Source: Aselliscus stoliczkanus
Lineage: Eukaryota; Chordata; Mammalia; Chiroptera; Hipposideridae
Direction of reading: 5' to 3'
Assembly: GCA_033961575.1 (NCBI GenBank)
Contig: CM066732.1
Location: 75,244,687-75,308,686 of the forward strand
DNA: 64,000 nucleotides
Positions 1 to 14,701 of this stretch are shown one piece after another. Position numbers and translations under genes: made by a program. Each line of letters begins with the position of its first letter. The stretch's first letter is position 1. Under the pieces are notes generated by a model that saw only the letters and a list, made by a program, of their open reading frames with translations, was not told the DNA's origin and searched no databases.

Positions 1-2590
<2,590 letters not shown>

Positions 2591-3005
2591 TAATAATATA
2601 TTTTGAGTTCGATATGAGTTTATGAGTTTCTTTACTTCTTTCAGAAGAATTAGATTAGGCATCAAGTTTTGAAAGTGGTGGGAAATGAGACACAAACTCT
2701 GGATGCTATGTGAATTGTCTTTGTCTGATTCAGGAGCTAAAACAGAAAAAGTAGGAAGAAACTGTTCAAATGGGAGAAGACTTGATAGCTCCCGAGCTGA
2801 AGTTCCTTTATGCTAAGCTCATGAAAGGATTTACTGTTTATTACGAGGATGATTACCATTTATTTCCTAAAGGACACGGAAGTAATCATTCCCTTCAGAA
2901 CAGGATTGAAGGATTCCAACATTTTTAGTTGATACATCTTATTAAGATTATATGATTATTTAGTCCTGTCATTAATAAATGAGAATTCTAAAAAGTTAAA
3001 AAAAA

Positions 3006-3112
3006 GGGCCGGCCGAGTGGCTCGGTGGTTTGGCGCTGGCTTGGGAAGCCAGCGGCCCTGGTTCAGGTCCCACATATGAGGGCCAGTGACACTGCCCTCA
3101 AAAAAACAAAAA
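3006..3112 (+). mobile_element. short tRNA-headed SINE
   Basis: Sense copy of the roughly 100-bp short form. A tRNA-like head begins GGGCCGGCCGAGTGG and carries a pol III A box (TGGCTCGGTGG) and B box (GGTTCAGGTCCC). It runs on to ACATATGAGGGCCAGTGACACTGCCCTC and an A-rich tail. It is one of only two sense SINEs inside the gene. Confidence 0.9.
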
Positions 3113-3146
3113 AGTCCTCATAATGAGAAAATATTACAGACATTTT

Positions 3147-3262
3147 GGGCCAGCCGAGTGGCACAGTGGTTAAGCGCTGGCTTGGGACGCCAGCAGCCCT
3201 GGTTCGGATCCCACATATGAGGGCCAGTGATACTGCCCTCAAAAAAAAAAAAAAAAAAAAAA
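3147..3262 (+). mobile_element. short tRNA-headed SINE
   Basis: Second sense short-form copy, starting about 35 bp after the previous SINE's tail, with B box GGTTCGGATCCC and a pure A tail. Its 3' end is part of the local direct duplication that follows. Confidence 0.9.
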
Positions 3263-3539
3263 CAGTTCAAAAAAAAAAAAGCCAAGTAGTTTTAGTTGGA
3301 TGCCTTACACTGTAGGGTTGACGCTTGCATAAGAATTTTCTTTCAGAATACTTACAGTTTGATAGTATTTTGGTAACTTTCTTACTTTTTGTTTTCTAAT
3401 TGAATACTTTTAGTTTACAGAAAATTTAACTTTTTGGCAGTGATACTGCCCTCAAAAAAAAAAAAGTTCAAAAAAAAAAAAGCCAAGTAGTTTTAGTTGG
3501 ATGCCTTATACTGTAGGGTTGACGCTTGCATAAGAATTT
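3225..3539 (+). repeat. direct duplication including a SINE 3' end
   Basis: Segments 3225-3338 and 3438-3539 are near-identical. Both run from CAGTGATACTGCCCTC (the SINE 3' end) through two A-runs separated by GTTCA to GACGCTTGCATAAGAATTT. The second copy lacks the SINE head, so this is a secondary duplication of about 212 bp and not a new retroposition. Confidence 0.88.
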
Positions 3540-4321
3540 CCCATGTATGTATTTAAGCTTACAGCCAGGTTTTTAAAAGATTCACGTAAACCAGAGGTCA
3601 ATACACTATGGCCCACTTCCTATTTTGTACAAAATGCAAGCTAAGAATGTTTTTTACATTTCAGTATGTTTTTCTTCTGAAAAAAAATCAAAGAATAACA
3701 TACAGCAGAGACAATATATGGTCACAAGCCTATAATATTTACTGTATTATCCACAGCTCATGTCTTTGCCTTCAGCTGCCATTTATACCAACCATATTCA
3801 AATAGAATAACGAAATTGTTAGTCACCTGATAAAAATGAGTTATCAAAACATAGATTTTTTTTCCTGATAAACCATGTAATAAAAGTGTTTTAGGTTCTG
3901 TAGTAAAGCTGGTATCACAGAAACAATGAAAAACAACTTGCTGCCTGTAAGAATATATCTTTCCCATGTCTCGTACTCAATGGAGAAAAAGGAATTTATT
4001 TCCAGTGTTGGATTTTTTTGTACAATTGAAGCTACAAAAATGTGAAAATTGACAGGGAGTATAATCGTAAATTGTTTAGTGAGCTACATGAAGCACACAG
4101 TTCTTTTGAATGGAAACTCTGTAGATCTTTGGCATTTTGTGTTTATTGTCCTAGTATAAATGACCCATCATGGAAAAGAATTGAATTTGAGTAGTATTTC
4201 TACTGAAGGAAGAGCTAAAGGGGAAGCAGAAACACTTTTGTATGCAAAGTGTCTTGACTGTTTTCTATTTACAGCCTTTCTTCCATTTTAGTATAAAATT
4301 ATGTTCTAATTTTTCAATTAG

Positions 4322-4558
<237 letters not shown>

Positions 4559-5034
4559 TGATGGAGTTTCCTCCCCAGTATTTGAGCATTTATGATACTT
4601 GAATGATGTATTTTCTTTTATATACTTTTAAATCAGTATTTACCGTTTGATTAATTTACTAGAACCCCGTTATGCGCTGTGCACTCTGCTACTCTGCATA
4701 TGCAGGGATAACCAAAGCAGTCATCACAAAGTACTCAGTCTAGATGAAAAAATAGGAGGTCAGACAAACTTCGACCTTGTATACAATTTTCAGTATATGT
4801 GCTTACATGTGCTATAATAGAGTTACACAGAATATTCTGGAAGTTTAATAACATGGGGCCTCTCGTTCATTTGGAAAGGGTGGTAGTGTCAGGAAGCACT
4901 TTTGAGAAATGTGAGGATTGAACCAACCTTGAAGGATAATTAGTTCATCAGGTAGATGAGATTAAGAAAATTCCAGAAGCAGAATGAACAACATAAAGAC
5001 ATGAAAGTATAAGAGGATGTGAGTGTTGAAGAAC

Positions 5035-5255
5035 ATGATTTCTGGAGCCTGATTGCCTGGACTAAAATTCTGGCCACTACTTTCTTAGCTGTGCAGCCTT
5101 AGGCAAGTTATTTAACTTCTCTCAGCCTCAATTTCCTTATGTATAAAATGAGAACGATGATATCTAGCTCACAGTGTTATAAGAACTGAATAAATCAATA
5201 TGTATAAAGTTCTTAGAACGGTGCCTGGGACACAATATGCATACAGTTTTAAATT
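5035..5255 (+). repeat. MIR-type ancient SINE
   Basis: The segment ...GCCTTAGGCAAGTTATTTAACTTC... followed by TCAGCCTCAATTTCC and ATAAAATGAGAACGATGA is the diagnostic core of mammalian MIR, diverged but clear. Confidence 0.85.
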
Positions 5256-6184
5256 TTAAATTGTTTTCTGATATTCCTTTCTAAAATAGGTTTATGTTTT
5301 CCTTTTTCTATATGATTAAAAACATTTTGATGATTATTCTTTTATATAATAAATTACAGATTTAAGCTGTACAGGAAAGGCTTTTTAAAATATTCTATGT
5401 TCTATTCCACATGAAATGGATTTATCGTAAGTCTGCTGCATACATTTTCCTCCTTAGATGAACATTAACTTAGGCAGTCTGGTTCCTATGTAATTGCTCA
5501 TGTATTCTGATACTATGAGATGGAATTATAGGTGGATCATGGCATGTTATATTGATTAAGCTTAGTGACATAACATTTCTTATTTATGGCAGCTTTATCT
5601 TCACTTACTTTTAAGTTGAAAACTCAGGTTTGAAGTGGTCATTGTAGTAAAATGTAGAGTCATTGTGTTATTTCCTGCAATCTCTATAAAGGCAACTGAC
5701 CTTACAAGGAATATACAAATTATGACCCACTAACTCATTTTATCCACATTGTTGGCTCCCCTGAAGTTGTTTCTTTCGGACCTTTGCCTCTTTACAGTTC
5801 ACCTGATCCTGATGTTCATCCTAACGGTAGCATCCTCTACCGTTTTATTTAAGATGCAGTTCAAAGAATGCCTTAAATCTTTTGGGCAAGTGGTGAGAGA
5901 GAGAGAGAGAAATTAGATTGTAATACAAAACTCCATTTGCCTCCTGTCATAAAGCGGGAACTCAATTTACTGAGCAAACACAAACTATTTCTGGCCCAAG
6001 ATACAAATAACATTTAAGATGCATGCTTTACCAAGTAGTTAAAAAATGCAAAATTAAAACTGTTGGGAAGATGGCTTAATTTTACTGCACCTAAATTCGT
6101 ACGCTTGAGAGCTATTTCAGATTTGCATGTTACAGTAGAGGTATGATAGCTGGATTTGCAGTTAGAAAACATTGATTTTTAACT

Positions 6185-6345
6185 CAATTTTTTAAGCTCT
6201 GCCTTGCCATCTTGGTCTAGCCACAAAACCTCTAAACCTTACCTACTTTCTTCAAATGAAAAAACATGCTAATACCCATCTTGGAATTGTTGTGAAGATT
6301 ACATGGGATAATGAATTTGGATGTGCTTAGTAAATGATTATTTTG
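6185..6345 (+). repeat. MIR-type fragment
   Basis: Diverged MIR core: CACAAAACCTCTAAACC, then TTCTTCAAATGAAAAAAC and TTGTTGTGAAGATTACATGG. Confidence 0.55.
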
Positions 6346-7984
6346 TGCAGTGATTAAATCTGTTACGTTTAAAGATTACAGTCAATATAAAACAATTCTA
6401 CCCAACACCAAGGAATTGCCTAATTGGGTTTTTATATTTGCTTGGTTGGTGGGTTATTGATTTGATTGGATTTTCAGGCCTGCTTCATGAAGTTCTTAAT
6501 AGTTAAATCTTGCTGAGATATTAATAGATAACACATTGGAGAAAATTCTAAAATGAAGAGAGATCATTTCAGATGAAAACAGTAAAGAGGAACATTTTAT
6601 TTGCGTAGCAAATATGAACATTTTCTATATGAGCAAAATCCCTTCTGGAACACTCAGAGTAAAAACATTAAATCAGATCAAACAAATTTTTCTAGACTTG
6701 GAAGCTTGAATTTAGAAGGTATATGGAAATTATTTTCCCGTAGTGGTTTAAGTATATAGTAGAGAGACTGTTTGCCTTTGCTAACCTGAAAAGCATATAG
6801 TCACCTTTCACAAGGATTCAGAAAGTTCTCTATTAATTCTAAATGTCAGGGGAAATTACTTGATTTTTAAATGAAAGTTTATTTAATAAATTGCAAGTAG
6901 ATGTTTTCTGTTTGAAGATACTGAAATAGAGATATGTCTTTTATTTTAAATAATAAAAACATAGCTCAGAAATATATTAAATTTTAAAGTGTATGTTTTT
7001 GACCAATCTGGATAGGAAAAAATCGTGTTCTAAAACAGATCAATAAAACTTAACAGAAATTGAGATAGAAGTAGGCTTTGAAAACACCAGTTACTACTTT
7101 AATCCTCATAAGAGAAGTGAGGGGGTAAAAGAATATGTAATAAACTCATTTATACTTGGATAATTATACTGCTGTGTCAGTTATTTTATGCCCAATAAAA
7201 ATACCCACTAAGATTCCACAGCATAAATTGTGCTATTTATGATCATTAAAAACAGTTTAAATTTTATCCTTGGAACATCTTCTGTAACTATGAATCTAAT
7301 GTTGTTCACTAAATGAGAACAATATTGATTGTCATATGCTGCCCAAATCGATCGTGCTGGCAGCCAGAATTACAGTAATCTGTCAGTATTGATGACTGTC
7401 TTTCAAGCTTTGAAACCTCTCCTTCACTTCACTTGTCATTTTTTGCATTACTTGTACTTGAAAAGCATTTTCTTGCGATCTCTGACTTTGTCAGCTAGGT
7501 ACTTTTTTGTCTCCAGCTCAATTTGTTAGCTTGAGCATGCAATTACAATTGAAGTGTAACACTGGGGAGGAAGAGTAGGCAGATTCTGAGTAGCCATTGG
7601 ACCTGAGGGGTATTTCAGGTTGATCTTAGCTATCATTTATTAATTACCTGTTGAGAGAGAGAGAGAGAATTTGGAGGCTTTTGAGGGGAGGGAGGCACTG
7701 GTTTGTTTAATTTTGTTTTGGGGTTTCCTTATTTTTTATGTTGGGTTTTTGTTTTGTTTTTACCTTTTTGCGATGGAATAATTCCAGAGCATTAATTGAT
7801 GATGTTAGCTATCATGACTCCATTTCTTAAATATTTTAAAGCAATAATTTATTTTGATCCTAGAGACATTTTAACTATGTACAAATGTTAAATATGATGC
7901 TATTATGTATATACGATTTCGTTTTATTTTTTAATGTGAGGTTTATTATACATGGAAATTATCAGAAGTTACAACATATAATTA

Positions 7985-8365
7985 TGTTGTATTAGGGTTC
8001 TTAGGAAAACAGAATCAATAGAAAAAGATTGATTTTTCAGAAATTGGCTCACATGATTGTGGAGACCAGCAAGTCTGGAATCTGCAGGAGCTCCTCAGTA
8101 GAGTTGATGTTGCACTTTGAGTCAGAAGGCATCTGGAGATATAATTCTGCCTTCCTTGGGAACCTCAGTCTTTTCTCTTAAGGCCTTCAACTGATTGGAT
8201 GAAGCCCACCCACATTATGGAGAATACTCTGCTTTACTTAAAGTTTCCTGATTTAAATGGTAGTCACATCTAAAAAATACCTTCACAGCAACATCTGGAC
8301 TGGTGTTTGACCACAACCTAGGTACCATCTCCTAGCCAAGTTGACATAAAATTAAACATCTCACA
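7985..8365. repeat. ancient interspersed repeat, family not assigned
   Basis: The text from TTAGGGTTCTTAGGAAAACAG through GGCTCACATGATTGTGGAG and CTTCAACTGATTGGATGA to AGCCAAGTTGACATAAAAT is a widespread mammalian repeat that I recognise as recurrent but cannot name with certainty. No coding frame. Confidence 0.6.
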
Positions 8366-8374
8366 TGTCCTATT

Positions 8375-8515
8375 TTTCTTCAGTTTTTTTTTAAACTTTT
8401 TTACTGAAAAAATATAATTTGAGAAAAGTACATAAATCCTAAATGTACTGTATGTGAATAATTACAGTTTAACCACCACCTGGTCAAAAAATAGGCTTTA
8501 CTGCTTTTCTTTTAT
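8375..8515 (-). repeat. LINE-1 3' UTR fragment (old)
   Basis: The segment around GAAAAGTACATAAATCCTAA and AACCACCACCTGGTC resembles the antisense of old LINE-1 3' ends. Highly diverged. Confidence 0.4.
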
Positions 8516-9399
8516 CAACACTATTCATTGATCACTTACTTGGTAGTGGTAAAGATTTTTGAGAGAGATGCAAAGACAAATCAGATGGTAATCTTGTCTT
8601 CATTAAGCTTGTAATTTAATAAGGGAGAGAGTAATATGTACATTAATAATTATGATACACAATACAATGTGTCATAGTAAGGTTATAGATAAAATGCTGT
8701 GGAAGTTCCAAGGAAGAAGTAAAAAAATCAGGGAAGAATGTATAGGAAATCTGGGCCTCAAAGGGTGAGATTTGAGTAGATGGAATGCAGCATGTCTTTT
8801 AATTCTTATAATTTATATTTTGTGGCTTTATGTGTATGCATATATCTATATAATATGCATGTAATATTCTGAAATGAACAGTATTGGGGATATTCTAAAA
8901 TTAAATGGCATCTTTAAAACACACTTTCTTCTTAGATTTAATATTCTTTCCTTCCAAACCAATATTATTTGATTTCTTCTAATCTGTTTAGATTTGACTT
9001 TTTCTTAAATGCCAGAATTGGGTTTCTGTTTAACTTTATCAGACAAATTACCAGAAGTCAATGATCATTCTTCAATTAGTCACAGTTTGTTATCCCTACC
9101 GTTCTACTACTCAAATGTAAAGAACCTGATGCAAAAGTATGAGAGCCAAAATGAAATGAAATGTAATTGATTGGCTCTACTAATGCAGTTTGCCATTCAT
9201 TATGATAGAACATTATAAAACCTCTTAGGGAGGCTCATCAATATTGCCACCATTTCATGTTACAAGAAAGTGAGTTTATTGAGAAACTACATAATTTTAT
9301 GTATCTACTGTCTTTTGCAGATCATTTCCTTAGAAGATGGTATTGATAACTACAGACCATGCTTAATTTATAAATTATATTTTAAAATTTGGAAGCTGA

Positions 9400-9600
9400 C
9401 TGTTGGGATATAAGCATGGGCTTCAGAATCTAGAACCATTTATTAAGTATGTCACTGTCTTTATGTCTAAGTTTTTTAAATCTGGTAAAAGAGTACCAAA
9501 CTCAGGATTGTTGTAGAATTAAATGAGATTATCTACTTGAAGCACTAAGCAGCCTGTCCTGTAGCAAGAGCTTAGAAAATGGTGGCTACCTCATAGTTGG
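9400..9600 (+). repeat. MIR-like fragment
   Basis: ATGGGCTTCAGAATCTAGAACC, a gap, then AAATGAGATTATCTACTTGAAG resembles the ends of MIR. Weak. Confidence 0.4.
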
Positions 9601-11733
9601 TAATGTTATTATTCTTATCCTCTACATTGACACTGACAATGTTCTTCTAAAACACAGATTTAAATAGACTAAGAGTTATGATGGCTCTTGACTGTTCATT
9701 GAAATCTTATCTAAATTCTTTGGCTACCTGCAAGCAATTCTTGATAGCTTATCCTCCCAACCTCATATATCTCACTGTAGTTTGTCAGACATAATCTGTA
9801 CGCCTCCCCAACTTCACCCTCCACCCTTACTGTCATCCCCCACCACACTGACACTCAGCAGACCCTATATGTGTCCCACTAAACCATGTCTATCATCTCT
9901 AAATGCCTTCTCTTCTTTTAGGCCCGTGTTTTTGCCCCAAGAACGCCCCTCTCTACTCTGTTCCATCTACTATACTCATTCTGCATGACCCCAATAAGAT
10001 AACTTTGTAAAAAAAAAATTTCCTTCACTAAGCAATGCACTGCCTCGTAACATTTTGGTATTGGATTTACTATGTGTGTGCTCATATTAATAAGTCTTAT
10101 GTATCCTTAATTCACTAACTTCTAGCACAGTGGTAGGTGGCTAGTAGTTTGTTGTAATAGTATAGAGTAGATGGATTCATGGATGGATGGATTCTTAACT
10201 ATTCATTTTTTTCTAACAGAAAATTGATATTCATTTGCCAATATACTTTTAAGTTTGCTTGTTTTTGTTTTGTTGTCATTATAACTTGTGGTTTGTATTA
10301 GTCTAGGCTATAATGTGAGAGCATGTCGGATAGATAAGAAAAGGAAACATAGGAACAGAAGAAATTGCCTCTGATACATGAATAAGCCAGAATAGCACAC
10401 ACACGAGAGTTTTGTATTTTGACTGATTAGTCAGTGTATTTTTATTAGAAGGCATTATAGTTTAATGAAGATCATTTTCAGAGATCAATAACCGGTAAGG
10501 TTTTTCCCTCCACTTCTAAAAGGGAAGAGGAATATGTTGAGAAAAGTGAGTTCAGACACCTTTGACTTGATGACAGTGACAGATGGAGAGAGTACAGTTT
10601 GGTGTCCTCCCCAGGAAGGAGGCAGCACAGGGCTGTAGCCCTGAAGGTTCCCACTTTGAGCTGAATGACAGGGAAGGTGGTGGCCACAGGAGAGCAGCAG
10701 GGCGCAGGTATGGGAGCCGAGACACTGCTGAGGTCCTCAGTGTCATTCCTTGAGCTTTGGCACCACCTCCATCATTAGGAGCTCTCAATATCTTCTAAGT
10801 GCCATTTGTTCTATAAACTTCTAAATGGAAGTCTTAAACTTCATGGGCAAATTGGTTATTTGTTAAATACTCTGAGATGTATGATTATGGGCATTCATGC
10901 TACAAAAGAAGAGAATTCTTGAAATAAAATGCCTCATCAACTAAATGACCCAGGTTTTGTGGCCTCTGAAATGCTTGCAGCCCTTGCACCTTTGATATTA
11001 ATCATTGTAGTGGGACCTCTCTAAGAGCAGACAAACATTCTTATTTACCTAACAATCTGCTCTGTGATGGGAACATTTAAGTCACCTGTGTTAAAAACAG
11101 TGGGCATTGCTGCTGAAGGATTTCTTGATGAAAAGCTTGTGATTAAATATCCCCTTGGCCAGGATTTTTCTGCCAAACCTTATTGTCTGGGTATGCACAC
11201 AGAGTAATTGTTTAAACAGGGGTTCTGGATATGTGCAACACTTCTGTTGTGACTCTAATATATTTTTTACTACATTAATTTTAATTTGTTCAGCTATTCT
11301 TTTGAAGGAAGAGCAATGTATACCTGTCTGTTGAATGGCAGGGTATATGCCTGTTATTGGTATTTTAAGAAGCTTCCTTAGAATCATTGTGGGAATATTT
11401 TATTGCATACCCTCAAAGATGTGAGTTTGGGTCTAACAAATCTACCTGTGTTCTTTCAAAAAGATATAAAGGCGATAAGTATGAATCTCTCAGATATGTA
11501 ATAAACTTTTGATAATAATGAAGGAAGTTTATTCTGTGGAATTCGAACCAGTGTGTCTGAAAATAGTATTCTCTTAATGTTCTCTAGAGGTTATCTTTTT
11601 TAAATTTCTAATATGGACTAAGAATAATTACTTTGCCTATATTTGAACTGTGGGAACTCACAAAAAAGGACTTCATTACATAGCCAACTTCTATTTCTAT
11701 TATCATTGTATTCAAGAGATATTTTAAATTTTG

Positions 11734-12163
11734 GGGCTTCTTTAAAGATTTTGGGGGGGATTGGGGGAGGGGAACAGCGTTGGGGAATCGGGGAAGGGGA
11801 ACAGACAAGTTGCTGTCCTTTGGTTCTTCAGTCTAGTTGTGGAGGATGTTGCTTCACTGGCCCATGTTGGTATCGTCATTGCGCTCTTCCCGGGTGACGC
11901 AGTCGCTCACCAGTCATTGGACGGCCACTCACGCTGGCTGCCAGCCACTCACGGTAGCTTATGTCAGCCCACTGCAGCCCCACTGCAGCCTACGCCATCA
12001 CCAGCAACTCACAGCAGCCCTGCTCCAGGTGGAGCTGTTGTTCACAATCTTAGCTGTAAAGGGCGCAGCGTCACTGGCCCATGTGGGATCCCAGCTGGGG
12101 CCCTGCTGCTCAGAGCTGGCGTCCCAAGCCAACTCTTAACCAGCATGTCACTTGGCCAGTCAA
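11734..12163 (-). mobile_element. long-form tRNA-headed SINE, antisense
   Basis: Antisense copy of the roughly 430-bp form, with tRNA-like head at the right end and GGGGGAGGGGAACAGCG terminal module at the left. A 15-bp target-site duplication, GATATTTTAAATTTT, flanks it at 11718-11732 and 12164-12178. The open frames found here are SINE text read in several frames, not genes. Confidence 0.93.
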
Positions 12164-12221
12164 GATATTTTAAATTTTTATTCTCCACCAAGAACTCAGT
12201 GTACTAATGACAAATTTAAAT

Positions 12222-12340
12222 TTATTTTATTTATTTATTTTTCTTTTGAGGGCAGTGTCACTGGCCCTCATATGTGGGACCAAACCAGGGCCGCTAGCTT
12301 CCCAAGCCAGCGCTTAACCACCGCACCACTTGGCTGGCCC
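12222..12340 (-). mobile_element. short tRNA-headed SINE, antisense
   Basis: Short form in antisense: TTTATTT-rich tail, GAGGGCAGTGTCACTGGCCC, CATATGTGGGACC, ending in CACTTGGCTGGCCC. It lies 59 bp beyond the previous long SINE. Confidence 0.9.
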
Positions 12341-12530
12341 TAAATTTTTTTAAAAGGCTATATTCACCCCCAAAAAAAGGTCACTAAGCCATCTTGGATC
12401 TTTGATTTATTCACCAATATTTAATGACTACCTACTATATGGGAGACACTGTGAGAGAAAAGCTAGAGATAGAAAGACAGTCACTGCTGTCAAGGAGCTG
12501 ACAGTCTGGTGGATGAGGAAGGAAGATGCC

Positions 12531-12592
12531 TGTGAGTGAGTGAGTGAGTGAGTGAGTGAGTGAGTGAGTGAGTGAGTGAGTGAGTGAGTGAA
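12531..12592 (+). repeat. (GTGA)n microsatellite
   Basis: About 15 almost perfect tandem GTGA/TGAG units over about 60 bp, likely length-polymorphic. Confidence 0.97.
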
Positions 12593-14659
12593 TCAGTGAT
12601 TGAAGTGCATTCTGAAGAGTTCATCAATAGTGATATTACAGAATAAGATGGTAAAGGTGATTAGTTTTCATTAATGTGGGAGAGGATAGTTAGGAGGAGA
12701 GATTAGGAATGGCTTTACCGAGGAAGCATGTTGTGCAAATTACTTCAAAAACATGAAACTTCACCTGGCAGACAAGGCCAGGAAAGAGCTTTTCAGGCGT
12801 AGGAAATGGGCATGGCGGGATAAAAGTATGATGTGGTCAAGAAATACAAGGAGTTCTGCACTACTGAGTGGTATAAAGCAAAGGAAAGCATAGTAGAAGA
12901 TGAGATCAAGAAATAGGTCAAAACCAGATCATGTAGTCGAGCACAAAGAAAACATAAACTTGGTTTTCTAATGTTACTGCCAGTAATATAACAACCATTG
13001 TCTTAACGTGACAGTTCGTTCTGCTTTTATATAATTTTTACCTGTTGAGCAGAACACAGCTTGAATGTATTATTTTCCTTTTCTAGTAAATTCTTTCCAA
13101 AATAAGTTTGTCAAGTTAGCATTCAAATAAAGTCTCTATTTTTTAATAATTTTACAGTAACTGCTAAGCTAATAACAGTAATAGCTAGTGTTATGTTTCT
13201 TAACGAGACTAAGGTCTCTAACTATTTGATCATCTTTACACATATTTGCCATTTTCAAAAGCATTTGAAATGTTCATAATTCTTAAGTTTCATGATAGAC
13301 CCTTCATTCTTGCATAACAATCCTTTATACTTTTACACGTTATTGATTAATGAAGTATTTTTATCCTATTCTGATAGTACATTGTCTTCGCAGCAAAAAT
13401 AGTGAAGGAAAGAAAAGCTCTACCACCATCTTATCTCTTTTGTCAAATCTGGTGTGACAGTATTATCCACATATGCCAATCTAGACAGTTGGGTCATATC
13501 ATAGTGCACCAGAAGGAAGATAGAGAACCCTTATCAGATGATGGGCAAACTGTTCCCCAAAACAACAAAACTTGAAGTTTCTCTATTTCCATCTTTATTA
13601 GCTTCTCACCTGTGCTACAACAGAGATTTTTTTTTTCTCCTTTAAACCCTTATGTTGTTGATATTAATGATGAGGGTGCATTGGTATGCTCAAATTATTA
13701 TTCACCAAACCTACCTACCACATAATGAGCAAGTTTTATTCTATCTAGTCTTTTTTAAAATATAAAACCAGCAGTAGATTCAGATGCTGCTTGGGAAGTT
13801 CAGAGCAGAGAGAATGAAGAATGTAAAGCTGAAATTAGTCTTTAACCTTGTTTGATATAGGAATCGCAGTGCTTTTAATCCATTCTTTTCCTTTTAATAA
13901 ACATAAGGGCTTTTACTATTTGAATTTTTAATAACTCAATAATGGAATTAAAATTAAACTGTGGGTCACAAATCTCCCCATTTTTCTTCTAACTGCTTTT
14001 CCTCTCACACACAGCCTAGAATACAGCCTATTTAAATCTTAACTTTTGCTTGCCAAACCACTGTTACCGTCCATCTGTTCATGCCAATTGTAAAGAAGGT
14101 TCGGTTTTTAGTGAAGCTTTGCATTTCACATAAGGTATGTGAAGTGAAATTTCACAAGGGACATGATGGATCCTGATTCTTAGTGATAAACCTTTGGGGC
14201 CATCAGGGTTGGCATATGGTCCAGTATGATATGAAGGCTTGGGTTCCCTGGCTTCACTTCTTTGGCGTGAAGCTGATAAAACCTGGCTCTTGAGTATTAT
14301 TTCACTGGACACCAATCATGGGCAGCAGGAACTGCCCATTTAACTCTCTGTGGGAAGGAAGCCCAGAGAGCATTCACAATAGTACCATTGTTGAGTTGCA
14401 AACTGCTCTGAACAGCTTGACAGCACTAGGGAGGAGGGGAAGGGGTTGCTTTACTAATTGCTGTTCGGAAAACAGAAGGAGCAGAAATAGCTGTTGGGGA
14501 ACTGATGTTTCTACATTTACTTACTGTCTTGATAGGAGTGTTGGCTTTTATTTAGCACATACCTACTATCAAAAAGAAAGCAAATAAATACATTTTAGCA
14601 ACCACTTGTTAGTAATTCCTTGTTAACATGTCACTATTTTCAGCCTACCAGGTTATAGC

Positions 14660-14701
14660 AAAAGTCAGTTTTGCAAAAAAAAAAAAAAAAGTCAGTTTTG
14701 C
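14660..14701 (+). mobile_element. poly(A)-only retroposition scar (candidate)
   Basis: AAAAGTCAGTTTTGC occurs at 14660-14674 and 14687-14701 with only adenines between. This is the layout of a LINE-primed insertion in which nothing but the tail was copied. Confidence 0.6.

Noticed and set aside
3006..3112. Possible true tRNA gene in the SINE head
   Set aside because: A and B boxes are present, but there is no complete cloverleaf, an A-rich tail follows, and the same unit is dispersed throughout the window.
11091..11387. 98-codon minus-strand frame in the U12 intron
   Set aside because: No family resemblance that I can see, no splice or promoter context, and AT-rich composition as in the surroundings. 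Possibly an old repeat, but unsupported.
12531..12592. Possible CRISPR-like or regulatory array
   Set aside because: It is a simple GTGA microsatellite without spacers.
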